Below, piece by piece: positions 7,386-15,942 of a stretch of 64,000 nt of DNA; position 1 is the first letter of the stretch; the number at the start of each line of letters is the position of its first letter. The DNA is from an uncultured Litoreibacter sp. Its GTDB lineage: Bacteria; Pseudomonadota; Alphaproteobacteria; Rhodobacterales; Rhodobacteraceae. The notes under the pieces were generated by a model, which worked only from the letters and a program-made list of their open reading frames with translations, was not told the DNA's origin and did no database searches. The position numbers and the translations under genes were made by a program. The DNA lies in contig CANLUY010000001.1 of assembly GCA_947494435.1 (NCBI GenBank), positions 610,001 to 674,000 on the forward strand, written 5' to 3'.

Positions 7386-9081
7386 AAAGTTTCGCATCAA
7401 GCGCAACGAAGCTGCGAAACCTGCGCCCGCCAACGCCGCAAATGCGGCGCCGCAAGCGGCCCCTGCCCGCTCCGCTGAGACGGAAGCGCAAATGTTTGCG
7501 CCGCCCACGGATGACGGGTTTGGCGCAAAAACCTTCCCGTCAAACGGTCAGGATCAGACCAAGCAAAAAGCCAAACCGGCTGAGGCCAAACCGGCCCCGC
7601 AACCGATGCCGTCCAATCCGGCAGAAGCCATTGATATGATCCGGCGCGAAGGTCTGACCGGCCGCCAATTGCGCATGGCGCGCAGAGTGGCGCAGAAACA
7701 AGGCCTCAGCGCGACCTCAGACTATGACGCAGTGCGCCTGTTGCGCGAAAAAGGGATCGACCCGTTCAAACGCGCGAATATGCTTGAACTCGTTGTCTCG
7801 GACGCGAAAGAAGGCAAACCGCAGCAACCCAATATCGCGGCTCCGGCGTTGGGTAAGGTTGCGCCGACCGGTACGCAACTGACGCCAAGCCTGCAAAAAC
7901 CCAACCTGCCCTCCACCAATGTCATCACTGAAGAACAACGTGCGGGCGACGTGATGGGCATTCAGCGTGACATCGTGCGCCGCCGCCGCAAACGCGCGGC
8001 CCTGTTGATGACCCGCCTAATGGTCTTCGTCCTGCTGCCCACAATCGTCGCGGGCTATTACTTCTTTGCCGTGGCAACCCCGATGTATGCCACAAAATCC
8101 GAATTCGTCATCCAAGCTGCAGATGCTGCAGGTGGTGGCGGATTGGGCGGTGGCCTTTTGTCAGGATCACCTCTGGCCAGCAGTCAGGATTCGATCACCG
8201 TTCAGGGCTATCTGCAGTCACGCGACGCGATGCTGCGTCTGGACGAAGACGAAGATTTCCGCGCGCATTTCAGTCAGGACTTCATTGATCCAATCCAGCG
8301 CCTTGATACCGACGCGACGCAGGAAGCGGCTTATAAGAAATTCACCAAAAGCGTGAAGATCGGCTACGACCCGACCGAAGGCATCATCAAGATGGAGGTG
8401 ATCGCAGCCTCGCCCGAGACAAGCGCGCTCTTTTCCAAACAGCTTATCGGCTATGCGGAAGAACAGGTCGACCAACTAACAGCGCGCAAGCGTGGCGATC
8501 AGTTGGACGGTGCAGATCAAAGCCGCAAAGACGCCGAACAGAAAATGATCAATGCGCAAAACCGCATCGTCGAAATTCAGGAGAAACTTGGCGTTTTGAG
8601 CCCTGAAAGCGAAGTGCAGGCTGTATTTGGTCAGATCACACAACTAGAATCAGAGCTTCTGACAGAGCGGATTTCCCTGCAACAGTTCCTTGCCAACCAA
8701 CGCCCAAACGCGGCGAAGGTCTCTGCCTCGGAAAACAAAATTGCAGAACTGGAAAAGCTGATCCTCGAAAAGCGAGCGCAACTGACAGAAAGCAGCGCAA
8801 ATTCAGGCTCACTGGCGCGTATCTCAGGCGAGTTGCTGGTCGCGCAAGCCGATCTTGAAGTGCGCCAAGGCTTGCTTGCCCAAGCCGAAGCCGCGTTTGA
8901 AGCCGCCCGTCTGGAGGCGAACCGTCAGGTCCGCTACCTCTCAGTTGCGGTCACGCCTGTCGCCCCGGACGAGGCGACCTATCCCCGCTCGTTCGAGAAT
9001 ACGATCCTCGCCTTCTTGATCTTCGCAGGCATCTACTTGATGGTATCGCTGACATCTTCGATCCTTCGCGAACAGGTATAG
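7363..9081 (+). CDS. kpsE: Capsule polysaccharide export inner-membrane protein (KpsE-like)
   Basis: This protein has 572 residues, much longer than classical KpsE (about 380). The first 200 or so are cytoplasmic, rich in Ala, Pro, Lys and Gln, with a small helical block (GLTGRQLRMARRVAQKQGLS). A membrane helix at about 215-237 is followed by the conserved PMYATKSEFVIQ, a long periplasmic coiled coil and a C-terminal membrane helix (about 546-566). This is the polysaccharide co-polymerase topology that links the inner-membrane ABC exporter to the outer-membrane channel. The gene overlaps kpsT and is 6 bases from kdsA. Confidence 0.85.
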   Translation: MSTKPKAKKFRIKRNEAAKPAPANAANAAPQAAPARSAETEAQMFAPPTDDGFGAKTFPSNGQDQTKQKAKPAEAKPAPQPMPSNPAEAIDMIRREGLTGRQLRMARRVAQKQGLSATSDYDAVRLLREKGIDPFKRANMLELVVSDAKEGKPQQPNIAAPALGKVAPTGTQLTPSLQKPNLPSTNVITEEQRAGDVMGIQRDIVRRRRKRAALLMTRLMVFVLLPTIVAGYYFFAVATPMYATKSEFVIQAADAAGGGGLGGGLLSGSPLASSQDSITVQGYLQSRDAMLRLDEDEDFRAHFSQDFIDPIQRLDTDATQEAAYKKFTKSVKIGYDPTEGIIKMEVIAASPETSALFSKQLIGYAEEQVDQLTARKRGDQLDGADQSRKDAEQKMINAQNRIVEIQEKLGVLSPESEVQAVFGQITQLESELLTERISLQQFLANQRPNAAKVSASENKIAELEKLILEKRAQLTESSANSGSLARISGELLVAQADLEVRQGLLAQAEAAFEAARLEANRQVRYLSVAVTPVAPDEATYPRSFENTILAFLIFAGIYLMVSLTSSILREQV

Positions 9082-9087
9082 TGATCC

Positions 9088-9933
9088 ATGAAAACCGTTG
9101 AATTTGGACGAGGCGCTACAAAAGTAAGCGCCTCGAACGACCTGCCATTGGTCCTGATTGCAGGGCCATGCCAGCTTGAAAGCCGCGATCATGCCCTCAC
9201 GATTGCAGAGAAAATGGCAATGGCCTGCGCAAAAGCAGGCGCGGGCTATGTGTTCAAAGCCAGCTATGACAAAGCGAACCGCACCTCCCTGTCCGGCAAG
9301 CGGGGTTTGGGCATTGACGAAGGACTCGCGGTTTTGGCCGCTGTGCGCGACCAGATCGGATGCCCTGTGCTGACCGACGTCCACGCCCCGGAGCAATGCG
9401 CGCCCGTCGCCGAAGCCGTCGACATCATGCAAATCCCCGCCTTCCTCAGCCGCCAGACCGATCTGTTGGTTGCCGCCGGTAAAACTGGCGCAGTGGTCAA
9501 TATCAAAAAGGGCCAGTTTCTGGCCCCATGGGATATGCCCAATGTCATTTCCAAGGTCGAAAGCACCGGAAACGAGAATATCCTACTGACCGAACGCGGT
9601 GCCTCTTTTGGGTATAATACGCTTGTCGCGGATTTCCGGTCCCTGCCGACCATGGCCAAGACGGGCTATCCAGTTATCATGGACGCAACCCATTCCGTAC
9701 AACAACCCGGTGGCCAAGGTGGCTCCAGCGGCGGCCAGCGCGAGTTTGCGCCCGTGATGGCCCGCGCCGCAGTGTCGTTGGGCATCGCAGGCGTGTTCAT
9801 CGAAACACATCAGGACCCTGACACCGCGCCTTCGGACGGTCCCAACATGATCCCGCTCGATCAAATGCCCGCGCTGATTACATCGCTGATGCAGTTCGAC
9901 GCTTTGGCAAAAGACGATCCCTGCCGCGTGTGA
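9088..9933 (+). CDS. kdsA: 3-deoxy-8-phosphooctulonate synthase (Kdo-8-P synthase)
   Basis: This 281-residue cytoplasmic enzyme condenses phosphoenolpyruvate with arabinose 5-phosphate to give Kdo-8-phosphate, for lipid A core or the Kdo linker of exported polysaccharides. Family signatures include LIAGPCQLES near the N-terminus, FKASYDKANRTS, DVHAPEQ, KKGQFLAPWDM and DATHSVQQPGG. Its position directly after the kpsT/kpsE pair suggests a supply role for capsule as well as LPS. Length is normal. Confidence 0.95.
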   Translation: MKTVEFGRGATKVSASNDLPLVLIAGPCQLESRDHALTIAEKMAMACAKAGAGYVFKASYDKANRTSLSGKRGLGIDEGLAVLAAVRDQIGCPVLTDVHAPEQCAPVAEAVDIMQIPAFLSRQTDLLVAAGKTGAVVNIKKGQFLAPWDMPNVISKVESTGNENILLTERGASFGYNTLVADFRSLPTMAKTGYPVIMDATHSVQQPGGQGGSSGGQREFAPVMARAAVSLGIAGVFIETHQDPDTAPSDGPNMIPLDQMPALITSLMQFDALAKDDPCRV

Positions 9934-10002
9934 TGATTTCGCCCGCGGCGCGCGGGTTAAAAATCGGTTAAGTTTAGGGATAATCTATTTTTATCAGAGA
10001 CT

Positions 10003-10028
10003 TACAAAATCCCCCGCATGCGGGGGAT
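10003..10028 (-). terminator. Rho-independent terminator of the HI0933-family gene
   Basis: ATCCCCCGCATGCGGGGGAT at 10009-10028 is a perfect 20-base palindrome that overlaps the last base of the minus-strand stop codon and is followed on that strand by TTTTG. The strong GC stem plus T run fits an intrinsic terminator. It may also stop read-through from kdsA, which converges on it. Confidence 0.7.
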
Positions 10029-11203
10029 CAGCAAACCTGCCCCGCAGCCCATCCCGATGACCACGCCCATTGGAAATTATAGCCCCCCAGCCAGCCAGTC
10101 ACATCAACGACCTCTCCGATGAAATAAAGCCCCGGCACATCCTTCGCCTCCATCGTCTTGGCGTTCAGATAATCCGTATCAACCCCGCCCAGCGTGACCT
10201 CCGCCGTCCTATACCCCTCAGAGCCCGAAGGCTTCACGCTCCAGCGATGCAAACGATCCGCAATCCGCTGCAAATCAGCGTTGCTTTGATCCGCTAGGTT
10301 CCCGCGAACACCAGCATCCTCAACCACCAAAGCCGCCAGCTTCTCAGGCACATGCTGCGCCAAAGCATTCTTGATCGACAGCTTCCCTGATCGGGATCGG
10401 TCCTCTGCCAATAGACCCACAATATCCTGCCCGGCGCAGAGGTCGACATCAATGGCCTCCCCCTCTGACCAGTAAGATGAGATCTGCAACACTGACGGCC
10501 CCGACAGCCCCCGATGAGTAAACAACAACCCCTCATCAAAACGCGCGCGATCGTTCCCAACACGCGCGTCGACAGAGAGGCCGGACAGGGGCGCCGTATC
10601 CTCCAAAAGATGCGGCCCGAACGTCAACGGCACCAAACCCGCGCGCGTCTCAACAAGCGGTAGCCCAAACTGCGTCGCAATCTGATACCCGACACCCGTG
10701 GCCCCCATCTTCGGGATCGATTTCCCGCCCGTCGCGACAACGACCGCACCCGTCTGAAATGTGCCCTTAGATGTAACAACGGAAAACCCCACATTGGATT
10801 GCTTGACCTCTATAAGCTCCGTCTGCAGTTTCAGATCCGCTCCGGCAGCCTCCATTTCACTTAAAAGCATCGCAATGATCTCTTTCGCAGATCCGTCGCA
10901 GAACAACTGACCCAAAGTCTTCTCATGCCAAACAATGCCAGCCTGATCGACCCGCGAAATGAAATCCCATTGGGTGAACCGTTTCAGCGCGGAGATCGCG
11001 AATTTAGGATTGGAGGAAATGAACTTCTCCGGCGCGATATTGAGGTTCGTGAAATTGCAACGTCCCCCGCCCGAGATCCGAATCTTTTCGCCCGCTGCCT
11101 TCGCATGATCGAGCACAAGAACACGCCGCCCGCGGCGGCCAGCCTCGACGCTGCAGATCATTCCGGCAGCGCCCGCCCCAAGTATAATAACATCGTAATC
11201 CAT
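10028..11203 (-). CDS. HI0933/BaiN-family NAD(P)/FAD-dependent oxidoreductase
   Basis: This 391-residue flavoprotein has an N-terminal FAD-binding Rossmann motif (IILGAGAAGM) and the family signature SGGGRCNFTN. VATGGKS and a C-terminal FIGEVVDVTGWLGGYNFQWA block complete the fold. Homologues are called aminoacetone oxidase-like or flavoprotein HI0933; the physiological substrate is not settled. The start at 11203 is preceded by AAGGAGA; an upstream ATG at 11242 would add 13 unrelated residues. It is a single gene ending in a strong terminator. Confidence 0.88.
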   Translation of the reverse strand: MDYDVIILGAGAAGMICSVEAGRRGRRVLVLDHAKAAGEKIRISGGGRCNFTNLNIAPEKFISSNPKFAISALKRFTQWDFISRVDQAGIVWHEKTLGQLFCDGSAKEIIAMLLSEMEAAGADLKLQTELIEVKQSNVGFSVVTSKGTFQTGAVVVATGGKSIPKMGATGVGYQIATQFGLPLVETRAGLVPLTFGPHLLEDTAPLSGLSVDARVGNDRARFDEGLLFTHRGLSGPSVLQISSYWSEGEAIDVDLCAGQDIVGLLAEDRSRSGKLSIKNALAQHVPEKLAALVVEDAGVRGNLADQSNADLQRIADRLHRWSVKPSGSEGYRTAEVTLGGVDTDYLNAKTMEAKDVPGLYFIGEVVDVTGWLGGYNFQWAWSSGWAAGQVC

Positions 11204-11295
11204 CTCTCGTGTCTCCTTGCGACAAGCTAGGGACTTACGCAATGATTTTGGGGGTTGAAGTGCATGACCACCCGCATTAAATCACGCAACACTGT

Positions 11296-11370
11296 TGGGA
11301 TGTAGCCAAGTGGTAAGGCAACTGTTTTTGGTACAGTGTACCGTAGGTTCGAATCCTACCATCCCAGCCA
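11296..11370 (+). tRNA. tRNA-Gln (anticodon UUG)
   Basis: A 75-base cloverleaf with the CCA end encoded. The acceptor stem pairs TGGGATG with CATCCCA, the anticodon stem ACTGT/ACAGT encloses loop TTTTGGT giving anticodon TTG, and the T-arm has the canonical GGTTCGAATCC. The anticodon reads CAA/CAG glutamine codons. Confidence 0.95.
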
Positions 11371-11940
11371 ACCACCCTCTCTACGCCAAAGATAAGTGAT
11401 AGCTGCTAGATAGGGCTAGGTTTGTGGCCGGTTATGGCATGACGATGATTTCCAGAGACTGCAACCACGCCTAGAAGCGCCTTGTAATTGGGATAAAGTC
11501 TCTGCGCGCTCATTCCGCGACACGCATAAGAAGTGTAATATGACGTCGCGCTAGGCTTGCGCATGGCGGACAGGAGCGTTGACTTGGTATCGCTCAACTC
11601 ACCGATCGTAGATTATGTTGAGCCCGGCAACCTCATAGCCGCTCCAACTCACTCATCCGCGCACCCTGTGGGCGCGAGATAAGACATTCAAGCTGTGCCT
11701 TCTTCGTTGAGTGAGGTTTTGCGATATCAGACACGATGGTTTGAAACTGATATTTCATGTTATGTTCCACTCCGTCCAAGCCTTTTGACCCTGAGAGAAC
11801 CTTTGCAGAGAACGGCGGTGGGTGGTTGGAAAAGTCTTCGATGGTTCACCGAAAGATGACGAAGCCGCATCTAATAGCATTACGACGCAATGCTAGGGAT
11901 GTGCTCATCGCCAAGGCTGAATTGCTGCCCGCCTCTTCAT
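11371..11940. other. 570-base stretch downstream of tRNA-Gln without a clear gene
   Basis: Only short weak open frames occur here (for example 11406-11597 minus and 11757-11993 plus). None shows a recognisable domain, convincing ribosome binding site or protein-like composition. The position directly 3' of a tRNA is a common integration site for mobile elements, but I see no integrase or transposase. Confidence 0.5.
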
Positions 11941-12954
11941 CTAGGTACGCCGGATCGCTCTTGGCATCGTCCCTTCAACACTCAGTTGGCTGAATGGAGG
12001 AATAGCGGAGGTCGCTGTTAGTCCTTTGAGGGACGCGCGTGCGGTGGCCGCCGCGATCTGAATTGCGTGGTCCGGCGTCATGTCTTCGTGAAGCCCATAA
12101 AGCAGCCCGGCACAGAACGCGTCGCCCGCCCCGAGATGGCTTGCGATCTCTTGTGTCTCAAGTTGGTCAATGTTGTGGACACGTCCAAGCTCATCTGGGC
12201 CCAGCCAGACAACCGTTTCGGCAGTATGGATGATCACGGCGCGTTTCACACCCATACCAAGTATGACCTGCGCCATCTCAATTAAATCATCTTGCGATCC
12301 GCTAGGTTCTTTTCCGTTTGCAAGAGCGGCTTCGATCTCGTTGGCGATAAAGTAGTCCACGAAGGGCGCAGCAGACGCGACGATTTCTTGAAATCGGGGG
12401 TGGTGGATTGACACAAGATCGACGCAAGTGGTCAAGCCCGCCTGTTGAGCGCGTTGCAATACCTTCGCCGCATTTGTTTTGCCGTCTTCGGCCGTTTCAT
12501 CCAATTCGCCCAAGAGCGTAAGATATCCAAGGTAGAAGATACGAGCTTGTGTATCTGTGAACGTACCGGACGGGAAATCACTGACGCCTAAGGCGTCGTT
12601 TGCACCACCTTGATAAAAGAATGTGCGGCTTTGGCCCGCGACGGACATAACATGTGTGTGTGCCGTAGCGATCCCGGTTTTGGTCTGCATCCCAGGTGTC
12701 GGCAGCCCAAGCCGCTGACATTCGTTGAGGATGAAGGCGGCCTGTTCATCGTCACCGATAGCGCCCATAGGGTAAAGGTTCACACCGGTTTCCAGCCTTG
12801 CCAACGCTGAAATCACATTTGCAGCACCCCCACCGATTCCGCGAGTCTGCTGGTTAATTCGCGTCAGTTCACTTTCGTTGGGCCAGCGGTCAACGTCATG
12901 AACGAGGTCCACGATCCAATTCCCTGCGCAGATAATCCCTGATCGATCTGTCAT
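11941..12954 (-). CDS. PfkB-family carbohydrate kinase
   Basis: This 337-residue ribokinase/PfkB-fold kinase has the N-terminal PfkB signature GIGGGAANVISAL and the C-terminal LGAGDAFCAGLLYG, whose Asp is the catalytic base. It should phosphorylate a sugar or keto-deoxy sugar acid with ATP. In context it is the last gene of a sugar-catabolic block, 55 bases downstream of a Gfo/Idh/MocA gene and an aldolase gene, which suggests that its product feeds the aldolase. The exact substrate is not visible. Confidence 0.88.
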   Translation of the reverse strand: MTDRSGIICAGNWIVDLVHDVDRWPNESELTRINQQTRGIGGGAANVISALARLETGVNLYPMGAIGDDEQAAFILNECQRLGLPTPGMQTKTGIATAHTHVMSVAGQSRTFFYQGGANDALGVSDFPSGTFTDTQARIFYLGYLTLLGELDETAEDGKTNAAKVLQRAQQAGLTTCVDLVSIHHPRFQEIVASAAPFVDYFIANEIEAALANGKEPSGSQDDLIEMAQVILGMGVKRAVIIHTAETVVWLGPDELGRVHNIDQLETQEIASHLGAGDAFCAGLLYGLHEDMTPDHAIQIAAATARASLKGLTATSAIPPFSQLSVEGTMPRAIRRT

Positions 12955-13009
12955 GGATTTTTGACGACTGGATTAGTCGCCACCGCTTCAAATCGAGGTA
13001 TCGAGCTAT

Positions 13010-14155
13010 TCATCGAGAGTAGACCACGTCTTGAACGGTATGGCTTGTCCCAGCCTTCAAGGCAGCTGTGAGAATAGCGTGATGGTCAGCTGCCTCTTGC
13101 GGTGTCACGCAAGGGAACCCGTTTGCGTCACCGCCGGCCAATTCATCCAAATAGGCTGCCCACATTTGTTGCAGTGCATCAGGGAAGCCAAATTCGAAAA
13201 TACCACCGGTTATGGTGGGGAACCGGGACTGGTATCCCAAGTCTTCGACATTCCAGACTTGAGCTCCCCCGTCATATTCCATGAACTGCCACTGCCGGGG
13301 ATTTTTCGTTGAGAAAAACGCGCTTTTGCGTGTGCCGAGGACTTTGATGCTCCAAGTGTTTGAGTGACCGGGGGCAATCCGCCAAGTTTTCATAACCAGT
13401 GGAAAGCCGCCTGCGTCGTCCTCTACATGACCCGTGATCGTCGCATTGTCCCATGTCTCGCAAGGGACCGTGCCGCCTTTCCCATCTGGACGGGTCGGGA
13501 ACCGATTGACGAGAGAGGCCGACACGGATTTAGGTCTCCACCCCAGCCTGAGCGGCACGTGGAGCACGTGCATCCCAAGATCGCCCATGCAACCATAGGC
13601 GCCGTTCACGTCGACCATACGCTTCCAATTTATGGGCTTATCGGGGTTCAGGTCGGAAGAATGCAGAAAAGCGGCTTCGACTTCGATGATGTCGCCCAGA
13701 TCGCCTGAGCGGACGAAGTCGATGACCTTTTGCGCCCCGGGGTAGAATGGCATCTCTGACGAGCATCTGACGAAACATCCAGGTTGGGCCTTGATGGCCG
13801 CTTGGATTTGCTTATTCGCCGCGGCGTCAATTCCAAATGGCTTCTCACCAAGCAAATGTTTTCCGGCAGCAAGGATATCAGGGTAAATGTCATGGTGAAG
13901 GTTATGCGGAACAGCGCAGTAAACCGCGTCGACATCTTCGTTTGCCAATAGCTCACTGTATTCGCGGGTCACTTGTTTAACCGTCGGGACGTTGTCGGAA
14001 AACCAGTCCGTCAAATCTGAGTTGAGATCGCAGACAGCTACTATTTTGGGCCGCGCACGTGTTTCAGACAAATGCAACCACCGCGCGGCAGCGGAGGCAA
14101 ATTCTCGCCCCATCAATCCACAGCCAATTACGCCAAAGCGAATGACCTGCGTCAC
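13010..14155 (-). CDS. Gfo/Idh/MocA-family oxidoreductase
   Basis: This 381-residue dehydrogenase has an N-terminal NAD(P)-binding Rossmann domain (FGVIGCGLMGREFA) and the family motif GEKPFGID, with the catalytic Lys in EKP, followed by the C-terminal sugar-binding domain. The family oxidises or reduces ring or chain hydroxyls of sugars and inositols. The start overlaps the aldolase stop by four bases, so the two are co-translated. It is predicted to act on an intermediate of the sugar imported by the ABC system at 18018-22926. Confidence 0.88.
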   Translation of the reverse strand: MTQVIRFGVIGCGLMGREFASAAARWLHLSETRARPKIVAVCDLNSDLTDWFSDNVPTVKQVTREYSELLANEDVDAVYCAVPHNLHHDIYPDILAAGKHLLGEKPFGIDAAANKQIQAAIKAQPGCFVRCSSEMPFYPGAQKVIDFVRSGDLGDIIEVEAAFLHSSDLNPDKPINWKRMVDVNGAYGCMGDLGMHVLHVPLRLGWRPKSVSASLVNRFPTRPDGKGGTVPCETWDNATITGHVEDDAGGFPLVMKTWRIAPGHSNTWSIKVLGTRKSAFFSTKNPRQWQFMEYDGGAQVWNVEDLGYQSRFPTITGGIFEFGFPDALQQMWAAYLDELAGGDANGFPCVTPQEAADHHAILTAALKAGTSHTVQDVVYSR

Positions 14156-14979
14156 GCGATCATGCCCAACGCGTCCGCGACGGACGTGCCATCATGAACC
14201 ACTGACATCAGCGCTTTGGTCATTCCCGCAGGGTTTGAGTGGTGGATCACATTTCGCCCGTAGACGATCCCTTTCGCGCCCTGCGCCATCAGCTCGGCCG
14301 TTCTGTTCAGGATTTCTTCGTCACTGACTTTGCCGCCACCTCTGACCAACACGGGGATGCCCTGCGCGGTCTCAATGACGCGATGATACTCCTGCACATT
14401 TTCGCAGGGGTCGGCTTTGATGATATCAGCGCCCAGCTCCACTGCTTGACGCACCAAAGCGAGGATTTTGTTGATGTCTCCATCGACCATATAGCCGCCC
14501 GCCTTCGCGTTATCCTGCATCACCAGAGGTTCAACCATCAAAGGCATGCCGGTCAGGTCACAAGCGCGCTTGAGGGCAGTGATGTTCTTGATGCACGCTT
14601 CGTGCACCTCTGGCTGATCAGGTAGCAACAAAAGGTTCACGACGACACAAGCGGCGTCCAGCATGACACCTTGCTCTACAGCATCCTCGATCACCACGGA
14701 AAACAGGGAGCGAGGCAGTGGGTTGCCATACACATTGGCGATATCGGTCCGCAAAACCAAGGCAGGGCGCGTCTTGCCCGTCATAGATTGCAGAATAGGG
14801 GCTGTTCCCGGGGTCAGCTGAATTGCATCCGGCGCGGCCTTCGCCACCACAGAAATCGCGTCATGCATGTTTTCTATGCCGCCCAAAAAGCCGGGCTCAT
14901 TGAACATCCCATGATCAATGGCGACATCAAAACAATGCCCAGACGGGCCAAAAAGCCGGTTCATGCGCGCCAATTTCAT
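14152..14979 (-). CDS. Class I aldolase of the DeoC/LsrF/FbaB superfamily
   Basis: This 275-residue TIM-barrel protein has the FbaB/LsrF-type pattern: FDVAIDHGMF near the N-terminus, a Schiff-base lysine candidate in DIIKADPCE, VLVRGGGKVSDEE and a phosphate-binding GIVYGRNVIHHSNP. Members cleave or transfer fragments from phosphorylated keto sugars. Next to a PfkB kinase this suggests cleavage of a kinase product to three-carbon or shorter units. GGGAG precedes the ATG. It is the first gene of the minus-strand unit aldolase / Gfo-Idh-MocA / kinase, divergent from the amidohydrolase gene. Confidence 0.85.
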   Translation of the reverse strand: MKLARMNRLFGPSGHCFDVAIDHGMFNEPGFLGGIENMHDAISVVAKAAPDAIQLTPGTAPILQSMTGKTRPALVLRTDIANVYGNPLPRSLFSVVIEDAVEQGVMLDAACVVVNLLLLPDQPEVHEACIKNITALKRACDLTGMPLMVEPLVMQDNAKAGGYMVDGDINKILALVRQAVELGADIIKADPCENVQEYHRVIETAQGIPVLVRGGGKVSDEEILNRTAELMAQGAKGIVYGRNVIHHSNPAGMTKALMSVVHDGTSVADALGMIA

Positions 14980-14980
14980 A

Positions 14981-15027
14981 TGATTTACTCCCTTACCGTT
15001 ACGGAAAGTAAATCACAGGAAACCTGT
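14981..15027. promoter_or_regulatory. Nested inverted repeats in a divergent promoter region
   Basis: TGATTTACT (14981-14989) and AGTAAATCA (15007-15015) are perfect 9-base inverted repeats around a 17-base centre. Directly adjoining is ACAGG-AAA-CCTGT (15015-15027), another perfect inverted repeat. They lie between the divergent aldolase and amidohydrolase genes and look like operator sites for one or two regulators. No dedicated regulator gene is present in the sugar block. Confidence 0.5.
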
Positions 15028-15102
15028 TCTCGAAAGTCCAAACGCCTTGCGTTTACACAGTGAATTCCAGACGATCTTGTCAGAGACCGTGAAGGAAACG
15101 TC

Positions 15103-15939
15103 GTGACATACGTTGATGCACATCACCATTTCTGGAACCCGGCGCGTGGCGATTACGGCTGGATGCCGGACGACGATCCGATTTTATCGAAAGCCTATGG
15201 GCCATCGGACTTATCGCAGGCGCTCGAAGCCGCCGGCGTGAACCAGACCGTTTTGGTGCAGGCAGCCCCGACGGTTCATGAAACAGAATACCTGTTGGGC
15301 ATTGCAGATGCGTGCTCATCCGTCGCCAAAGTAGTCGGGTGGATCGATTTTGAGGACCCCTTGTCCGTCGAGACTCTCCGGCGCCTAGCCCAACACCCGA
15401 AATTCGCGGGTGTCCGACCAATGATACAAGATTTGCCCGATGACGACTGGATGCTGCGCCCGGATATCCAATGGGCGTACGAGGCGTTGATTGAGTTGAA
15501 CTTGACCTTTGATTGCCTCGGCTTTCCAAGGCATCTGGCAAATTTCCATACGCTACTGACGCGTTATCCGGAATTGAGGGCCGTCATCGACCATTGCATG
15601 AAGCCCCAGATCAGCGACGACACGGATGCACATTTCAAGATGTGGGCGGAAGGTCTTGGACGTCTAGCGGAAGATACGGGCGTCTTTTGTAAGTTATCCG
15701 GACTTGTGACCGAAGCAGACACCAATTGTACCGTTGCGACGCTGAAACCCTACAGCGATTTTGTGATTAAGACGTTTGGGGCAGAGCGCGTCATGTGGGG
15801 CAGTGACTGGCCGGTGGTCCGATTGCGCACTGAGTATGCTCAGTGGTATGGCATGAGCACTGAACTGACTGCCCATCTGACTGCTCCCGAACACCAACAG
15901 ATCTTTGCAGGGTCGGCGCGCAGGTTTTATCAATTCTAA
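15103..15939 (+). CDS. Amidohydrolase-family lactonase (L-fuconolactonase-like)
   Basis: This 278-residue COG3618 amidohydrolase begins VDAHHHFWNP, the family's N-terminal metal-binding HxH, and ends with the MWGSDWPV motif carrying the catalytic Asp. Relatives hydrolyse sugar lactones such as L-fucono- or L-rhamnonolactone to the acid. This would be the second oxidative step after an aldose dehydrogenase (compare the aldo/keto reductase at 24480). The start is GTG with GAAGGAA upstream. It is convergent with the alcohol dehydrogenase gene (three bases between stops). Confidence 0.85.
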   Translation: MTYVDAHHHFWNPARGDYGWMPDDDPILSKAYGPSDLSQALEAAGVNQTVLVQAAPTVHETEYLLGIADACSSVAKVVGWIDFEDPLSVETLRRLAQHPKFAGVRPMIQDLPDDDWMLRPDIQWAYEALIELNLTFDCLGFPRHLANFHTLLTRYPELRAVIDHCMKPQISDDTDAHFKMWAEGLGRLAEDTGVFCKLSGLVTEADTNCTVATLKPYSDFVIKTFGAERVMWGSDWPVVRLRTEYAQWYGMSTELTAHLTAPEHQQIFAGSARRFYQF

Positions 15940-15942
15940 GCT

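Noticed and set aside
6669-7508. 279-codon minus-strand frame
   Set aside because: Antisense to kpsT, which has all ABC ATPase motifs on the plus strand.
9935-9960. CCCGC...GCGGG hairpin after kdsA
   Set aside because: The stem is short and the following T run is poor; the palindrome at 10009-10028 is the better terminator.
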